The notes under the pieces are model-generated. The model searched no databases. It had not been told where the DNA came from and saw nothing but the letters and a program-made list of their open reading frames with translations. 64,000 nt of DNA from Sphaerochaeta globosa str. Buddy (GTDB lineage: Bacteria; Spirochaetota; Spirochaetia; Sphaerochaetales; Sphaerochaetaceae). Below are positions 1 through 8,195 of this stretch, in pieces. The stretch spans positions 3,252,467 to 3,316,466 of the forward strand of contig NC_015152.1 of assembly GCF_000190435.1 (NCBI RefSeq), read 5' to 3'. Both the position numbers and the translations under genes were made by a program. The first letter of the stretch is position 1, and each line of letters opens with the position of its first letter.

Positions 1-257
1 AATCATAGGGCAAAGGAAAGGGGATTATGCAGAGAGGCTCTTGCACTTTTCCGACTTTTTCCCCTTGGATTCCTTCAACGCAAGCGATTTTGAGTCCTAG
101 TACCATGGTGAATCAAGGCACATAGTATGCGTGATATATTACCAAAATTATGACATAAGCAGTAAAATGTAGCAGAGACAAAAGGGGCGAATTCTCGTGC
201 AATTTTCTCGAAAGGGGATAAGTCTTGAACGATAAATCCCATACAAAGGAGAACATC
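1..257. other. Left-edge non-coding stretch
   Basis: No convincing gene was seen in this stretch. The minus-strand reading frames that cross it run into the secreted-protein gene on the other strand and have no ribosome-binding site. It presumably carries the promoter of the next gene, whose ribosome-binding site AAAGGAG lies at about 245-251. Confidence 0.5.
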
Positions 258-1466
258 ATGAAGAAAATTGTTGTTGTTGCTTTGATTCTTCTTCTTTCTT
301 TGCCAACAGTAATTGCTGAACAAACAGAATCAGTGGAAGCTGTTACAGAACTGGATTTGTACAGCCTCGTCGTACCAATGCAGTATGATAGTCTATTCGT
401 ATTTGGTTGCCTTGGAGGAAACTCGGCGGCACGCATCGTAGTTGACTTGGCTCCAACAGCAGCCTTCGATTTCAACATTGGAGCAGGTTCCTCCTATACC
501 TTGTTCTCCCAGACAGAATCGAATGCCCTTTCCTTGGATGCCGACCTCAACAGCGTGTCATTCGGCAGTGGCGGCTTCTCGCTTGACATCGATGCAAGCG
601 GCTCCTACAGCAGCTACTCGCTGAAGTTTGGAGACATGCAGGGCTTCTACGGCTTCGGCATACAAGATTTTGCCTTCTCTACCACTACCTCAGGCACTAC
701 CTCAATGGACTTCGCCCCGTATGGTGCAATTGGCGTGGGAAGGATTTACTCCATCACACTGCTGAAGCAGATGGAGCTCGCCATGAGGTATCTTGGACTT
801 GATCCCACATCTGAACGTCTGAAAGAAGCTGCAAAGGTTCGTTATCGGAGAGCCGAGTACCTGAATAGATTCACTGACTACACCACCGAAAATTACAAGG
901 CCTACTACCAGGCCTTGGCTGATGCGTATGGAGCGTCGGACAAGATGCTCGAGTTCCTCTTCCTCGACCAAGCGCAAACCTATCAGTTCGATGCAGCCCG
1001 GTACCAAGGAATGTTCTATGGATGGGAAGCCGAGGCAAGATTGCGGCCGATATTGGAGTATCGGTCATACTGGTCGCCAAGCACCGAGTTCTCCATGTAT
1101 CTGGACCTAGCAGGAAGATATGCCGACTTCACCATGCATGACCAGTTGTACTACCAGGCAGGCATCACCCTCTCTCCCGGCTTCCTGTCTGATGGAAGCA
1201 CAACCTTCCTCTTCAGTACCAATCTACAGGGAAAGGTACGTTACCTCCCGCCAAGTGCTCCATGGTATGTCGATGGACTGCTCTCATTCGATGTGGATAT
1301 CTCCGAGACGCCGAAAAAGTTCTGCATCGATTTTATTGGTACGTTCAACTACTTGATCAATCCCAACTTCACCACCTTTGCAGGCGTGCTTTTGGAAATC
1401 AACGATTCATTCACCAACGCTTCGGCTCTTTCAGTCAATGCAGGAGGAATCATCAGGATCCGGTAG
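258..1466 (+). CDS. Secreted protein of unknown function
   Basis: This 402-residue protein has an N-terminal signal peptide: a Lys-Lys start, a leucine/valine-rich core and a likely cleavage after the Ala near residue 20. The body is rich in Ser, Gly, Tyr and Phe with alternating hydrophobic stretches (residues 90-170 and 290-400). It ends in a short basic tail (IIRIR), which suggests a beta-rich exported or outer-membrane protein. The start is the ATG at 258 behind AAAGGAG; an ATG 33 bases upstream lacks such a site. No family was recognised. The stop codon abuts the end of the convergent DUF2812 gene. Confidence 0.75.
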   Translation: MKKIVVVALILLLSLPTVIAEQTESVEAVTELDLYSLVVPMQYDSLFVFGCLGGNSAARIVVDLAPTAAFDFNIGAGSSYTLFSQTESNALSLDADLNSVSFGSGGFSLDIDASGSYSSYSLKFGDMQGFYGFGIQDFAFSTTTSGTTSMDFAPYGAIGVGRIYSITLLKQMELAMRYLGLDPTSERLKEAAKVRYRRAEYLNRFTDYTTENYKAYYQALADAYGASDKMLEFLFLDQAQTYQFDAARYQGMFYGWEAEARLRPILEYRSYWSPSTEFSMYLDLAGRYADFTMHDQLYYQAGITLSPGFLSDGSTTFLFSTNLQGKVRYLPPSAPWYVDGLLSFDVDISETPKKFCIDFIGTFNYLINPNFTTFAGVLLEINDSFTNASALSVNAGGIIRIR

Positions 1467-2015
1467 TCAATTGAGCCGTTGCTTGAGCTTGCGGTACTGC
1501 AATGAGAAGCGAATAAAGATATACAGGTAGAGTGCAAATAGAACTACATATATATAAAACAACGTTCTGTGTGGCTCGGATTTCAGGAAGCTGGCCTGCA
1601 GGATGGTCTGAGGGATGATGACCAGGAAGAACATGCCCAAAAGAGGAACCATGCGGCCCTTGAAGACACGGCCGATGAAATCCATGCGTGAAGCCTCATC
1701 ACAGAAAATTTCCTCTTCGCCTTGCATGTGGGTGACAGGTTTTCTTACATAGCTGTAGCCCAAGAAGTCGAACAGGTATTCCCATCCGCAATCCTTGAAT
1801 ATCTGGACATAAGAATCCTGTGAGCCCAACCCTTCTTTATGATAATCCAACTGATAGACCACGTCCTCAGGCTCGCAGGCCTCAAAACGGTAGATACCGG
1901 GAAAGGTCAGATGGACCAGTTTCCAACCTTTCTTGTGTTGGGAGCGCAAGTACTCCTGTTCCTGCTCATACTCAACAATGGAAAATATCTTAAATTCCCG
2001 TTTATGCTGTGACAT
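1467..2015 (-). CDS. DUF2812 domain membrane protein
   Basis: This 182-residue protein starts with the DUF2812 pattern (FKIFSIVEYEQEQEYL, then GWKLVHLTFPGIYRFE), followed by two hydrophobic segments at about residues 125-145 and 152-172. The ATG overlaps the stop of the upstream PadR gene (TGATG), so translation is probably coupled. The open frame continues upstream, but that part is only the PadR gene read in another frame. DUF2812 proteins commonly follow PadR regulators, and a membrane stress role regulated by the PadR partner is inferred. The molecular function is unknown. Confidence 0.85.
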   Translation of the reverse strand: MSQHKREFKIFSIVEYEQEQEYLRSQHKKGWKLVHLTFPGIYRFEACEPEDVVYQLDYHKEGLGSQDSYVQIFKDCGWEYLFDFLGYSYVRKPVTHMQGEEEIFCDEASRMDFIGRVFKGRMVPLLGMFFLVIIPQTILQASFLKSEPHRTLFYIYVVLFALYLYIFIRFSLQYRKLKQRLN

Positions 2016-2329
2016 CACAAAACCTCCTTCATCGTCCGATACAGACGCGCAATACGCTCTTGTTCCTTGTTGAGCACTTCGAGTCCAAGACTGGTAATCT
2101 GATAGATTTTTCTCTTTTCCTCTTCTCGTACAAAGCGGATTAATCCATCTTTTTCCATTTTGGAAAGACTTCCATACATGGTCCCCGGACTGAGCAGAAT
2201 TTCTGCATTCGTCAACTCCTTCACCTTTTGTACAATGCTGTAGCCGTGCATTTCTTGCTGCAGGCACAAAAGAATATAGAAGCCGGTTTCGGTCATGGGG
2301 ACATAGACTTTGCGGATATGAGCATCCAT
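2015..2329 (-). CDS. PadR family transcriptional regulator
   Basis: This 104-residue winged-helix regulator matches the PadR family: FYILLCLQQEMHGYSIVQKV, then the recognition region ILLSPGTMYGSLSKMEKDGLI, then a wing ending in YQITSLGLEVL. It is the short type with a small C-terminal helix. The start ATG follows AAGGTGG. It forms an operon with the DUF2812 gene through a TGATG overlap. Its own promoter contains a long inverted repeat at 2341-2372, so autoregulation is likely. Confidence 0.92.
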   Translation of the reverse strand: MDAHIRKVYVPMTETGFYILLCLQQEMHGYSIVQKVKELTNAEILLSPGTMYGSLSKMEKDGLIRFVREEEKRKIYQITSLGLEVLNKEQERIARLYRTMKEVL

Positions 2330-2340
2330 ACAACCACCTT

Positions 2341-2400
2341 ATATCGAGGTGCAATACATCGCACTGCGATATAGTAGAGCAAAGCGTATTTCTTCGTCAA
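2341..2400 (-). promoter_or_regulatory. PadR operon promoter and probable operator
   Basis: On the minus strand a -35 TTGACG (2395-2400) is followed after 18 bases by a -10 TACTAT (2371-2376). An imperfect inverted repeat spans 2341-2372: arms ATATCGAGGTGC and GCACTGCGATAT match at 10 of 12 positions with 8 bases between. It covers the transcription start and touches the -10. This is the expected position for an autoregulatory PadR operator, which is an inference. Confidence 0.65.
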
Positions 2401-2410
2401 GTACCACCCA

Positions 2411-5400
2411 TCAGGGCGCTGTGGTTCTGACTTTGGTGGGTGCCATGCCCTTGATTTTCCTGAACACCCTGCAAAAGTAGGCTTGGTCCTGAAAACCCGT
2501 CTGGCTTGCCACCTCGTTGATGGTAAGAGTGCTTTGCTTGAGCAGATTGGTCGCCAAGTGGATGCGATGGCGGTTCAGGTAATCCCACGGCGAAAGGCCA
2601 ATTTCCTTGCGGAAGATTCGGGTAAGGTAGTCCTCACTGACATTGACAGCCTCAGCTAGCTGCCAGCGGGAAATGGGAGTTGTTGCATGCTCACCAAGGT
2701 AGACGATGGCACGCTTTACCAAAGCTCCGGTCAGAGGAGGCAAAATCTCCTGATGGGTAAGCAGAAGGACAATGCGGGCGAGAAATTCACTGCTTTCCAC
2801 CACACAGCGATGGGCTATGATCAGGCGGGGGATAAGACTCAGCTGCTCGGCTTCCTCATGCTTCCAATGCTCCCGCACGATGACAATCGGAGCCACAGAA
2901 AGCCTTCGAAGCTGCTCATACAGTACCGGGTCGAAGATATCGCTGAACAATAGACGTACCTTGTTGTTTGCATATACACCCTCGATTTCCTGCTTCGAGC
3001 ACAAGACCACATTGTCCATCATGCCCAACTGTCCGGCCAACGAATGGCCCAATGCTCCCATCAGCACCAGAACACCGTCCTCTTGGTTGCCCAATTTGCT
3101 TGAGGCCAGCGATGAGGAAAGGCTTTCATATCCCTGGGGGGCGTGAAAGCAGACCATCGGAGTTTTGGAAAGCCTTGGATGATGCGCCAAAAGGTAGAGT
3201 GCCAGCTGCAACTCAGCAGAACTGCGCTGTCCATCCCAGCCAAGAATGCAACCCTCAAGCTGTGAAAGGTTCTGCTTGTTCAACAATGAGGAATGCATCA
3301 GCCTGACTTGGCTGAAAGCTGAGAACAAGGAAGGGACTTCACTCTCCGACTCACCACCGATGTACATGAGATCCGAGGAGGAAGATGCAATGCTGTCTCC
3401 TCCCAAACTTGGCCAACCAAGACGGAACATGATTTGGTTGTCCTTCAGGGATACCAACCCCCCACTCATGAGGATTATGCGTTGTGCAAGCGAAAGTGAG
3501 GGATCCTGATTACCCAGCGAGGCTTTCCATGCAAGATGGGAGCTGATGAAGGAGAACTGAAGGCCCTGGCTTTGCAGTTCAGCCCTGATGGTAACCTGTC
3601 CCCCTTGTTTTTGGATATACTGCAGAACTATCTCAAACGCTTGGGTAATCTTGGCCCGATCCCCCAGGAGGACAGGAAGCTCGACCTCCCCTTCATAACT
3701 AAACGCATGAGAGGCTTTCAGCGAGGAAAGCAAGGAAGAGGGACTGAAAATGGTGCGTTCCAACTCAAAAGCCCCGGTATAGGAGAGTGTGAGATCCAGC
3801 AGATGGGTGGCAGTACGAAGCTGCTCCCCAACCTGCTCCTTCAACGTTTCATCTTTGTCCTGCATCAAGGACAGAATGGACTCCAGGGGGTTGCGCAGTC
3901 CTTCACTGATGTTGGCAAAGAACTCAGTACGGGCGCGCTGAGCGCGTTCGGCTTCCTCACGTGCCTTGTTGGCCGCATCCAGCAGGAAAGTCCCCTTGAC
4001 TGCCGAGCTCAAGGCGGTTCTGAGCTCTTCCATGACACTGCCGCTGAACAACGTAGTACGTACCACCAAGTATCCAAGTGGTTGGTTATCCATAAACAGT
4101 GGCTCTATCACATACACACCCTCGGTGATATTGCTCTGGATGCTTGGAGGAAGCAGCATATGCTTGGCAAACGTCTGCTGTCCTTCCAAATGGACTTGCC
4201 CGTCGTAGCCTCCGATAAAAGTGCTGTTCTCGTCGTCCTCATAGAGCACCAAATACCCGGCTTCCAAGCCAAGACTACGAACATGGGTTGCCAACAAAGA
4301 AGGAATTGAGGAGAGGTTGCGTACCCCCAAAAGGTCGCACTTCAATGCATCAAGACTCTTGGCTTGAACAGATAAGGCATAGGCATGTTGGTGTGCGACC
4401 AAGTCGCGTTGACGTAAAAAAAGGTCTCGTAGCGAATTGGCCCTATGTTGCTTGAAAGCCTCTGAGGCGAAGAAGGTAGTGTACCAATGCAACGCTTCTG
4501 AAAGGAGGTTTGGATCCCCTCCACGATCAAGAAACCGATACACCAAGTCCTCTGCCAAAGACAGATAGGACAACTCGTCGGCAGAATCGGCTTCGTCAAG
4601 CAGTCTTTGTATGCTGGGAATCGTCGCATCGTGGACTCTGAAACTTTGTACCAGCCAAGCTAAAAATAGGGACGGTGTTCCCACACTTTGTTTTGCTTGT
4701 TCAGTACTGCCCAATGAGTGGGTGCACCCACACGATTGCCGAATGACCGGATGTGAAGGTAGCAGGATATCGAAGCTTGGGGCAGTATCATCCTCAAGCA
4801 GGTTGGAAAGCAGTTCGAAGGACATATGGGCAAGCTCGGTGACCGGCATGCGTGCGGTGGTGCAAGGAACCCTGAGCAGGTGGCTTTCACTGCTATCGTT
4901 GTAGCCAACGATGCGGACATCGCCGGGTATGGAATACCCCAACGCTTCCAGCTGCTTTCCGGCGGCGAACATCATCATATCGCTCGAGCAGGCCAGCGTA
5001 TCAAAATCCTTGCCTGGTATGAGACCCCGCTCTTCAACCAACTGGGAAAGGGCAGCGGCTCCCTCGGTCCAAGGATGCGGGTCGGAGGCCAATCGCGGAT
5101 CGAAAACCAAGCCTGTCTGATCAAGCGCATCGTAATATGCGCGATAGCGGTCCTGCGCCGAATAATGGTTCTGGGGCCCTCTGATAAAGGCAATTCTACG
5201 GCTCTTGTGTTTGGTGATGCAGTGCAGAATGACGCTCTGCACTCCAGCATAAGCATCGAAGGAAACCGCAGGATAGCCCTTTCGCTTCATACCGATGGAG
5301 ACACAAGGAAGCGTTCCAAGGGTTGCCAGAAAGGTCTGCACTTCCTCAACCCGCACAGAACCGCCAAGCGCGGAAGCCCAGGTTAGGACTCCTTGTACAT

Positions 5401-5605
5401 TGTCGGCGTTGACCAGCGGGTAGATGGCATTGCGAAGATACTCTTGGTTCTCCTCACACTCAAGCCTTCCCCCGGGAAACACAAACAGGGACGCATGAGA
5501 AGTCTTGGCAAGCCTTGCTATCTCACTCCAGAGCTCGTTCGAGGCTCCGGTATGAATGGAAGCGAGTAACAAGGCAATTTTCTTGTGTCGGGATTCGGGC
5601 ACCAT
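2411..5605 (-). CDS. Chimeric sugar-binding/AraC transcriptional regulator
   Basis: This 1064-residue protein has four parts. Residues 7-300 form a LacI/GalR-type periplasmic-binding fold without the usual LacI helix-turn-helix. Residues 400-545 are GAF-like. Residues 550-735 resemble a histidine kinase core (FFANISEGLRNPL). A receiver-like region follows, and residues 960-1064 are an AraC-type double helix-turn-helix. In the kinase-like part the phospho-accepting His is Glu568 and the N-box has no clear Asn, so it is probably a dead signalling scaffold. The start ATG follows AAAAGGAG. It diverges from the hexuronate operon, so sensing a uronate or related sugar is inferred. Confidence 0.85.
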   Translation of the reverse strand: MVPESRHKKIALLLASIHTGASNELWSEIARLAKTSHASLFVFPGGRLECEENQEYLRNAIYPLVNADNVQGVLTWASALGGSVRVEEVQTFLATLGTLPCVSIGMKRKGYPAVSFDAYAGVQSVILHCITKHKSRRIAFIRGPQNHYSAQDRYRAYYDALDQTGLVFDPRLASDPHPWTEGAAALSQLVEERGLIPGKDFDTLACSSDMMMFAAGKQLEALGYSIPGDVRIVGYNDSSESHLLRVPCTTARMPVTELAHMSFELLSNLLEDDTAPSFDILLPSHPVIRQSCGCTHSLGSTEQAKQSVGTPSLFLAWLVQSFRVHDATIPSIQRLLDEADSADELSYLSLAEDLVYRFLDRGGDPNLLSEALHWYTTFFASEAFKQHRANSLRDLFLRQRDLVAHQHAYALSVQAKSLDALKCDLLGVRNLSSIPSLLATHVRSLGLEAGYLVLYEDDENSTFIGGYDGQVHLEGQQTFAKHMLLPPSIQSNITEGVYVIEPLFMDNQPLGYLVVRTTLFSGSVMEELRTALSSAVKGTFLLDAANKAREEAERAQRARTEFFANISEGLRNPLESILSLMQDKDETLKEQVGEQLRTATHLLDLTLSYTGAFELERTIFSPSSLLSSLKASHAFSYEGEVELPVLLGDRAKITQAFEIVLQYIQKQGGQVTIRAELQSQGLQFSFISSHLAWKASLGNQDPSLSLAQRIILMSGGLVSLKDNQIMFRLGWPSLGGDSIASSSSDLMYIGGESESEVPSLFSAFSQVRLMHSSLLNKQNLSQLEGCILGWDGQRSSAELQLALYLLAHHPRLSKTPMVCFHAPQGYESLSSSLASSKLGNQEDGVLVLMGALGHSLAGQLGMMDNVVLCSKQEIEGVYANNKVRLLFSDIFDPVLYEQLRRLSVAPIVIVREHWKHEEAEQLSLIPRLIIAHRCVVESSEFLARIVLLLTHQEILPPLTGALVKRAIVYLGEHATTPISRWQLAEAVNVSEDYLTRIFRKEIGLSPWDYLNRHRIHLATNLLKQSTLTINEVASQTGFQDQAYFCRVFRKIKGMAPTKVRTTAP

Positions 5606-5651
5606 GCGGCTCCTTTTCAGGCAGTCTTACTATAGCATAGGTTATTTCGCC

Positions 5652-5697
5652 TTGACAGTCCAACAAGGAGAAGGGTATTCTTTGGAACGATGTTTCA
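5652..5697 (+). promoter_or_regulatory. Hexuronate operon promoter with KdgR-like operator
   Basis: TTGACA (5652-5657), an 18-base spacer and TATTCT (5676-5681) predict a transcription start near 5688, two bases before the ATG at 5690. A purine-rich AAGGAGAAGGG at 5665-5675 would lie upstream of the transcript. The near-palindrome TGGAAC-GAT-GTTTCA (5683-5697) covers the start and matches the site between kdgK and eda, TGAAAC-AAC-GTTTCA, apart from one arm base. Repression by the IclR protein encoded in the operon is inferred. Confidence 0.6.
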
Positions 5698-6662
5698 ATT
5701 TCAACCCATCGAGGCAGCGCTCAGGCGCATGAACTTTCATCTGGACCGGATTATGCCGCTGCTTACCCCCAGTGGGGTTGTACTGGGCCTTCTGCTTGGT
5801 TCATGGGTTGCATGGATGAAACCTTCGGTTACCATCCTCTTTGCAGTGATTACCTTCATCGGAGGATTGGGCATCAATTCAAACGATTTCTTCAAGGTAG
5901 TCAAAAAGCCTAAAGCCATTTTGGTGTTCGTCATCGGGGCAAACCTTGTCATGCCCCTGCTTACCTACGCAGTAGCCTCTGTAGTGTTCAAGGACCAACA
6001 GGAGATTGCAACCGGTCTGATTTTGCTTATGTCCATACCCACTGCAATAACCGGCTACATCTGGAGCGGTATCTATAAAGGAAACGGAGCCCTTTCCCTA
6101 ACACTGATTCTGGTCTCTACCCTGCTTGCACCCATTCTCACCCCCTACACGGTGAGCCTGCTTGCCAACACTTCGGTTCGTATCGATACTGCGGGCATGA
6201 TGGCCTCGCTTGTTCTGATGGTGGTTATCCCCTCGGTAGCAGGCATCCTGATCAACAATCTTACCAAGGGCAAGGTGAACGACCATATCACCCCCTGCCT
6301 CAAGCCTTTTTCAAAAATCGGCCTCTTTATCATTATTATTATCAATACAGCACAAGTTTCGGATCGTCTTTTGGCCAATGCCTCATGGGCTTACTTGCCC
6401 ATCGCCCTGACCTGCGCCTTTCTGGCTGTCATCGGCTATCCGATTTCCCATACCCTTGGCAGAATTGCCGGCCTTGCAGAGGAAGAGAGCAAAAGCATTA
6501 CCTTCGCATCATCGCTGCGCAACATCAGTGCAGCCTTGGTACTGGCAATCGCCTACTTCCCCGCCGAGACCGCCCTCCCTGTTATCTTTGGAATCGTATT
6601 TCAGCAGAGTACGTGTGCCGTCATGGCCCATGTTCTGTATGGTAGAAAAAAAAAGTACGTAA
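5690..6662 (+). CDS. BASS-type (bile acid:Na+ symporter-like) transporter, probable hexuronate uptake
   Basis: This membrane protein of about 323 residues has roughly ten hydrophobic helices and the layout of the bile acid:sodium symporter/arsenite exporter superfamily. Conserved features include the GLGINSNDF turn, the PTAITGYIWSG loop and SSLRNISAALVLA near the end. As given, the frame does not stop: a run of nine A (6646-6654) carries it in frame into uxaB, making an 829-residue product ending at 8179. With eight A the gene would end at the TAA at 6660-6662, 29 bases before the uxaB start. Two genes are more likely than a true fusion. Its place at the head of the operon implies uronate uptake, instead of the usual ExuT carrier. 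Confidence 0.75.
6646..6654 (+). repeat. A9 homopolymer at the transporter/uxaB junction
   Basis: Nine consecutive A occur in the last codons of the transporter gene. One base fewer brings the TAA at 6660-6662 into frame and gives the normal end (Gly-Arg-Lys-Lys-Ser-Thr). As written, the frame reads on through the uxaB ribosome-binding site into uxaB. Confidence 0.9.
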
Positions 6663-6691
6663 CACATCAACACAGCAAAGGAGTAAATACC

Positions 6692-8179
6692 ATGCAACCA
6701 ATCACCAGTGTACACCAGAGTGTAGCAAGAAAAGAAAAGGTTCTTCAGTTCGGTGAGGGAAACTTCCTTCGTGCGTTCGTTGATTGGATGATCGACATCC
6801 TCAACGAGAAAACCGACTTCAACGGAAACGTAGTGCTCGTCCAGCCCTTGGATCGAGGCTTGCGTGATATGATCAATGCTCAGAATGGTTTGTATACCAC
6901 AGTCCTCAGGGGCGTACAGAACAAGAAGACCGTTGAGGAGTATCGGACCATAAACAGCGTCAGCCGCTGTCTCAACCCGTTCATGGCCGACGATTACCAG
7001 GAATATATGAAGCTTGCCTCCAGCGAAGACCTTCGCTTCATCGTATCCAACACCACCGAGGCCGGCATCAGCTACCACAGCGGGGACACGTTGGCCGACC
7101 AGCCGCCGCTTTCCTTCCCCGCCAAAGTCTGCGCGTTCCTCTATAAGCGCTACCAAGCCTTCGAAGGAGCTTTGGACAAGGGCCTGATCGTCATTCCCTG
7201 TGAGCTCATCGACAAGAACGGGGACAACCTGAAGAACATCGTCAAGCAGTATGCAACCGAGTGGAAGCTCGAAGAAGGCTTCACCACTTGGCTCGACGAA
7301 GCTTGTGATTTCTGCAACTCCCTGGTCGACCGCATCGTTCCCGGCTATCCCAGAGCCGAAGCCGAGGCAATTTGCACCAAACTCGGTTACCAGGACAACC
7401 TCCTCGATTCAGCAGAAATCTTCCACCTGTGGGTCATTGAATGTCATAAGAATTTCCACGAGGATGAGCTGCCGTTCAACAAAGCAGGCCTGAATGTGGT
7501 ATGGACCGACGATATGAGCTTCTACCGCACCCGCAAGGTCCGCATTCTCAATGGTGCGCATACCATGAGCGTACTTGCAGCCTATCAGGCAGGTCATGAG
7601 ACCGTTCAGGATTGCATTGCCGACAAGGCCCTTCTCTACCCGTTCATGTACAAGGGAATCTTTGAGGAGATCATCCCCTCGATGGATGGTTCGAAAGAGG
7701 AACTCGAGGCGTATGCAGCAGATGTGTTGGAGCGCTTTGAGAATCCGTACAATCCCCATCAGCTGCTCTCCATTTCACTGAACTCCGTTTCCAAGTTCAA
7801 GACCAGAAACCTCCCTTCCTTGCTGGGATACTTCACCAAGCAAGGCAAGCTGCCCAAGCGTTTGGTCTTTTCTCTCTCTGCTCTGATCAGTTTCTACGAA
7901 GGGACCGATTATGAAGGTTCATCTCTGAAGGGAACCAGGGCATCAGAAACCTACTTGATCCAGGACAGTCCTGAAATCCTTGCCGCCTTTGCTGCTCTCT
8001 ATGCTGAGAAAGGAAATCCGAAGGCCAAGTCCCAGCGTCTTGCAAAGGCTGTGCTGTCCAATACCGCTTGGTGGTCACAAGATCTGACCAAGGTCGAAGG
8101 GCTTGAGAAAGCCGTGGCCGCAAACCTAGAGGCCATTTGGACTGTCGGCATGAAGCAGGCCGTCGCTTCTCTCGTATAA
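6692..8179 (+). CDS. uxaB: Tagaturonate reductase (altronate oxidoreductase)
   Basis: UxaB interconverts D-tagaturonate and D-altronate using NAD(H), in the cytoplasm. The 495-residue sequence opens with the family pattern VLQFGEGNFLRAFVDWMID. It keeps the mannitol dehydrogenase-type core, with VRILNGAHTMSVLAAY around the catalytic region. Its length fits UxaB (about 480). The start at 6692 has its own AAAGGAG, 8 bases away. The upstream transporter frame runs into it through an A9 tract, but homology and the ribosome-binding site define it as a separate protein. It precedes uxaA and uxaC in one operon. Confidence 0.93.
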   Translation: MQPITSVHQSVARKEKVLQFGEGNFLRAFVDWMIDILNEKTDFNGNVVLVQPLDRGLRDMINAQNGLYTTVLRGVQNKKTVEEYRTINSVSRCLNPFMADDYQEYMKLASSEDLRFIVSNTTEAGISYHSGDTLADQPPLSFPAKVCAFLYKRYQAFEGALDKGLIVIPCELIDKNGDNLKNIVKQYATEWKLEEGFTTWLDEACDFCNSLVDRIVPGYPRAEAEAICTKLGYQDNLLDSAEIFHLWVIECHKNFHEDELPFNKAGLNVVWTDDMSFYRTRKVRILNGAHTMSVLAAYQAGHETVQDCIADKALLYPFMYKGIFEEIIPSMDGSKEELEAYAADVLERFENPYNPHQLLSISLNSVSKFKTRNLPSLLGYFTKQGKLPKRLVFSLSALISFYEGTDYEGSSLKGTRASETYLIQDSPEILAAFAALYAEKGNPKAKSQRLAKAVLSNTAWWSQDLTKVEGLEKAVAANLEAIWTVGMKQAVASLV

Positions 8180-8195
8180 TTTAGAAGGAGCAACT

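Noticed and set aside
75..478. Two minus-strand frames, and a minus-strand stretch GGACTCAAAATC resembling a tRNA-Leu anticodon arm near 85-100
   Set aside because: The frames have no ribosome-binding site and overlap the secreted-protein gene. The tRNA-like stretch does not form an anticodon stem, and no matching T-arm or acceptor is present.
1467..2354. A 295-residue version of the DUF2812 protein
   Set aside because: The upstream part is the PadR gene read in another frame. The ATG at 2015 with TGATG coupling is the natural start.
5690..8179. A genuine evolutionary fusion of transporter and UxaB
   Set aside because: uxaB has its own AAAGGAG and ATG, the junction residues are ordinary intergenic sequence, and removing one A from the A9 run restores a normal stop.
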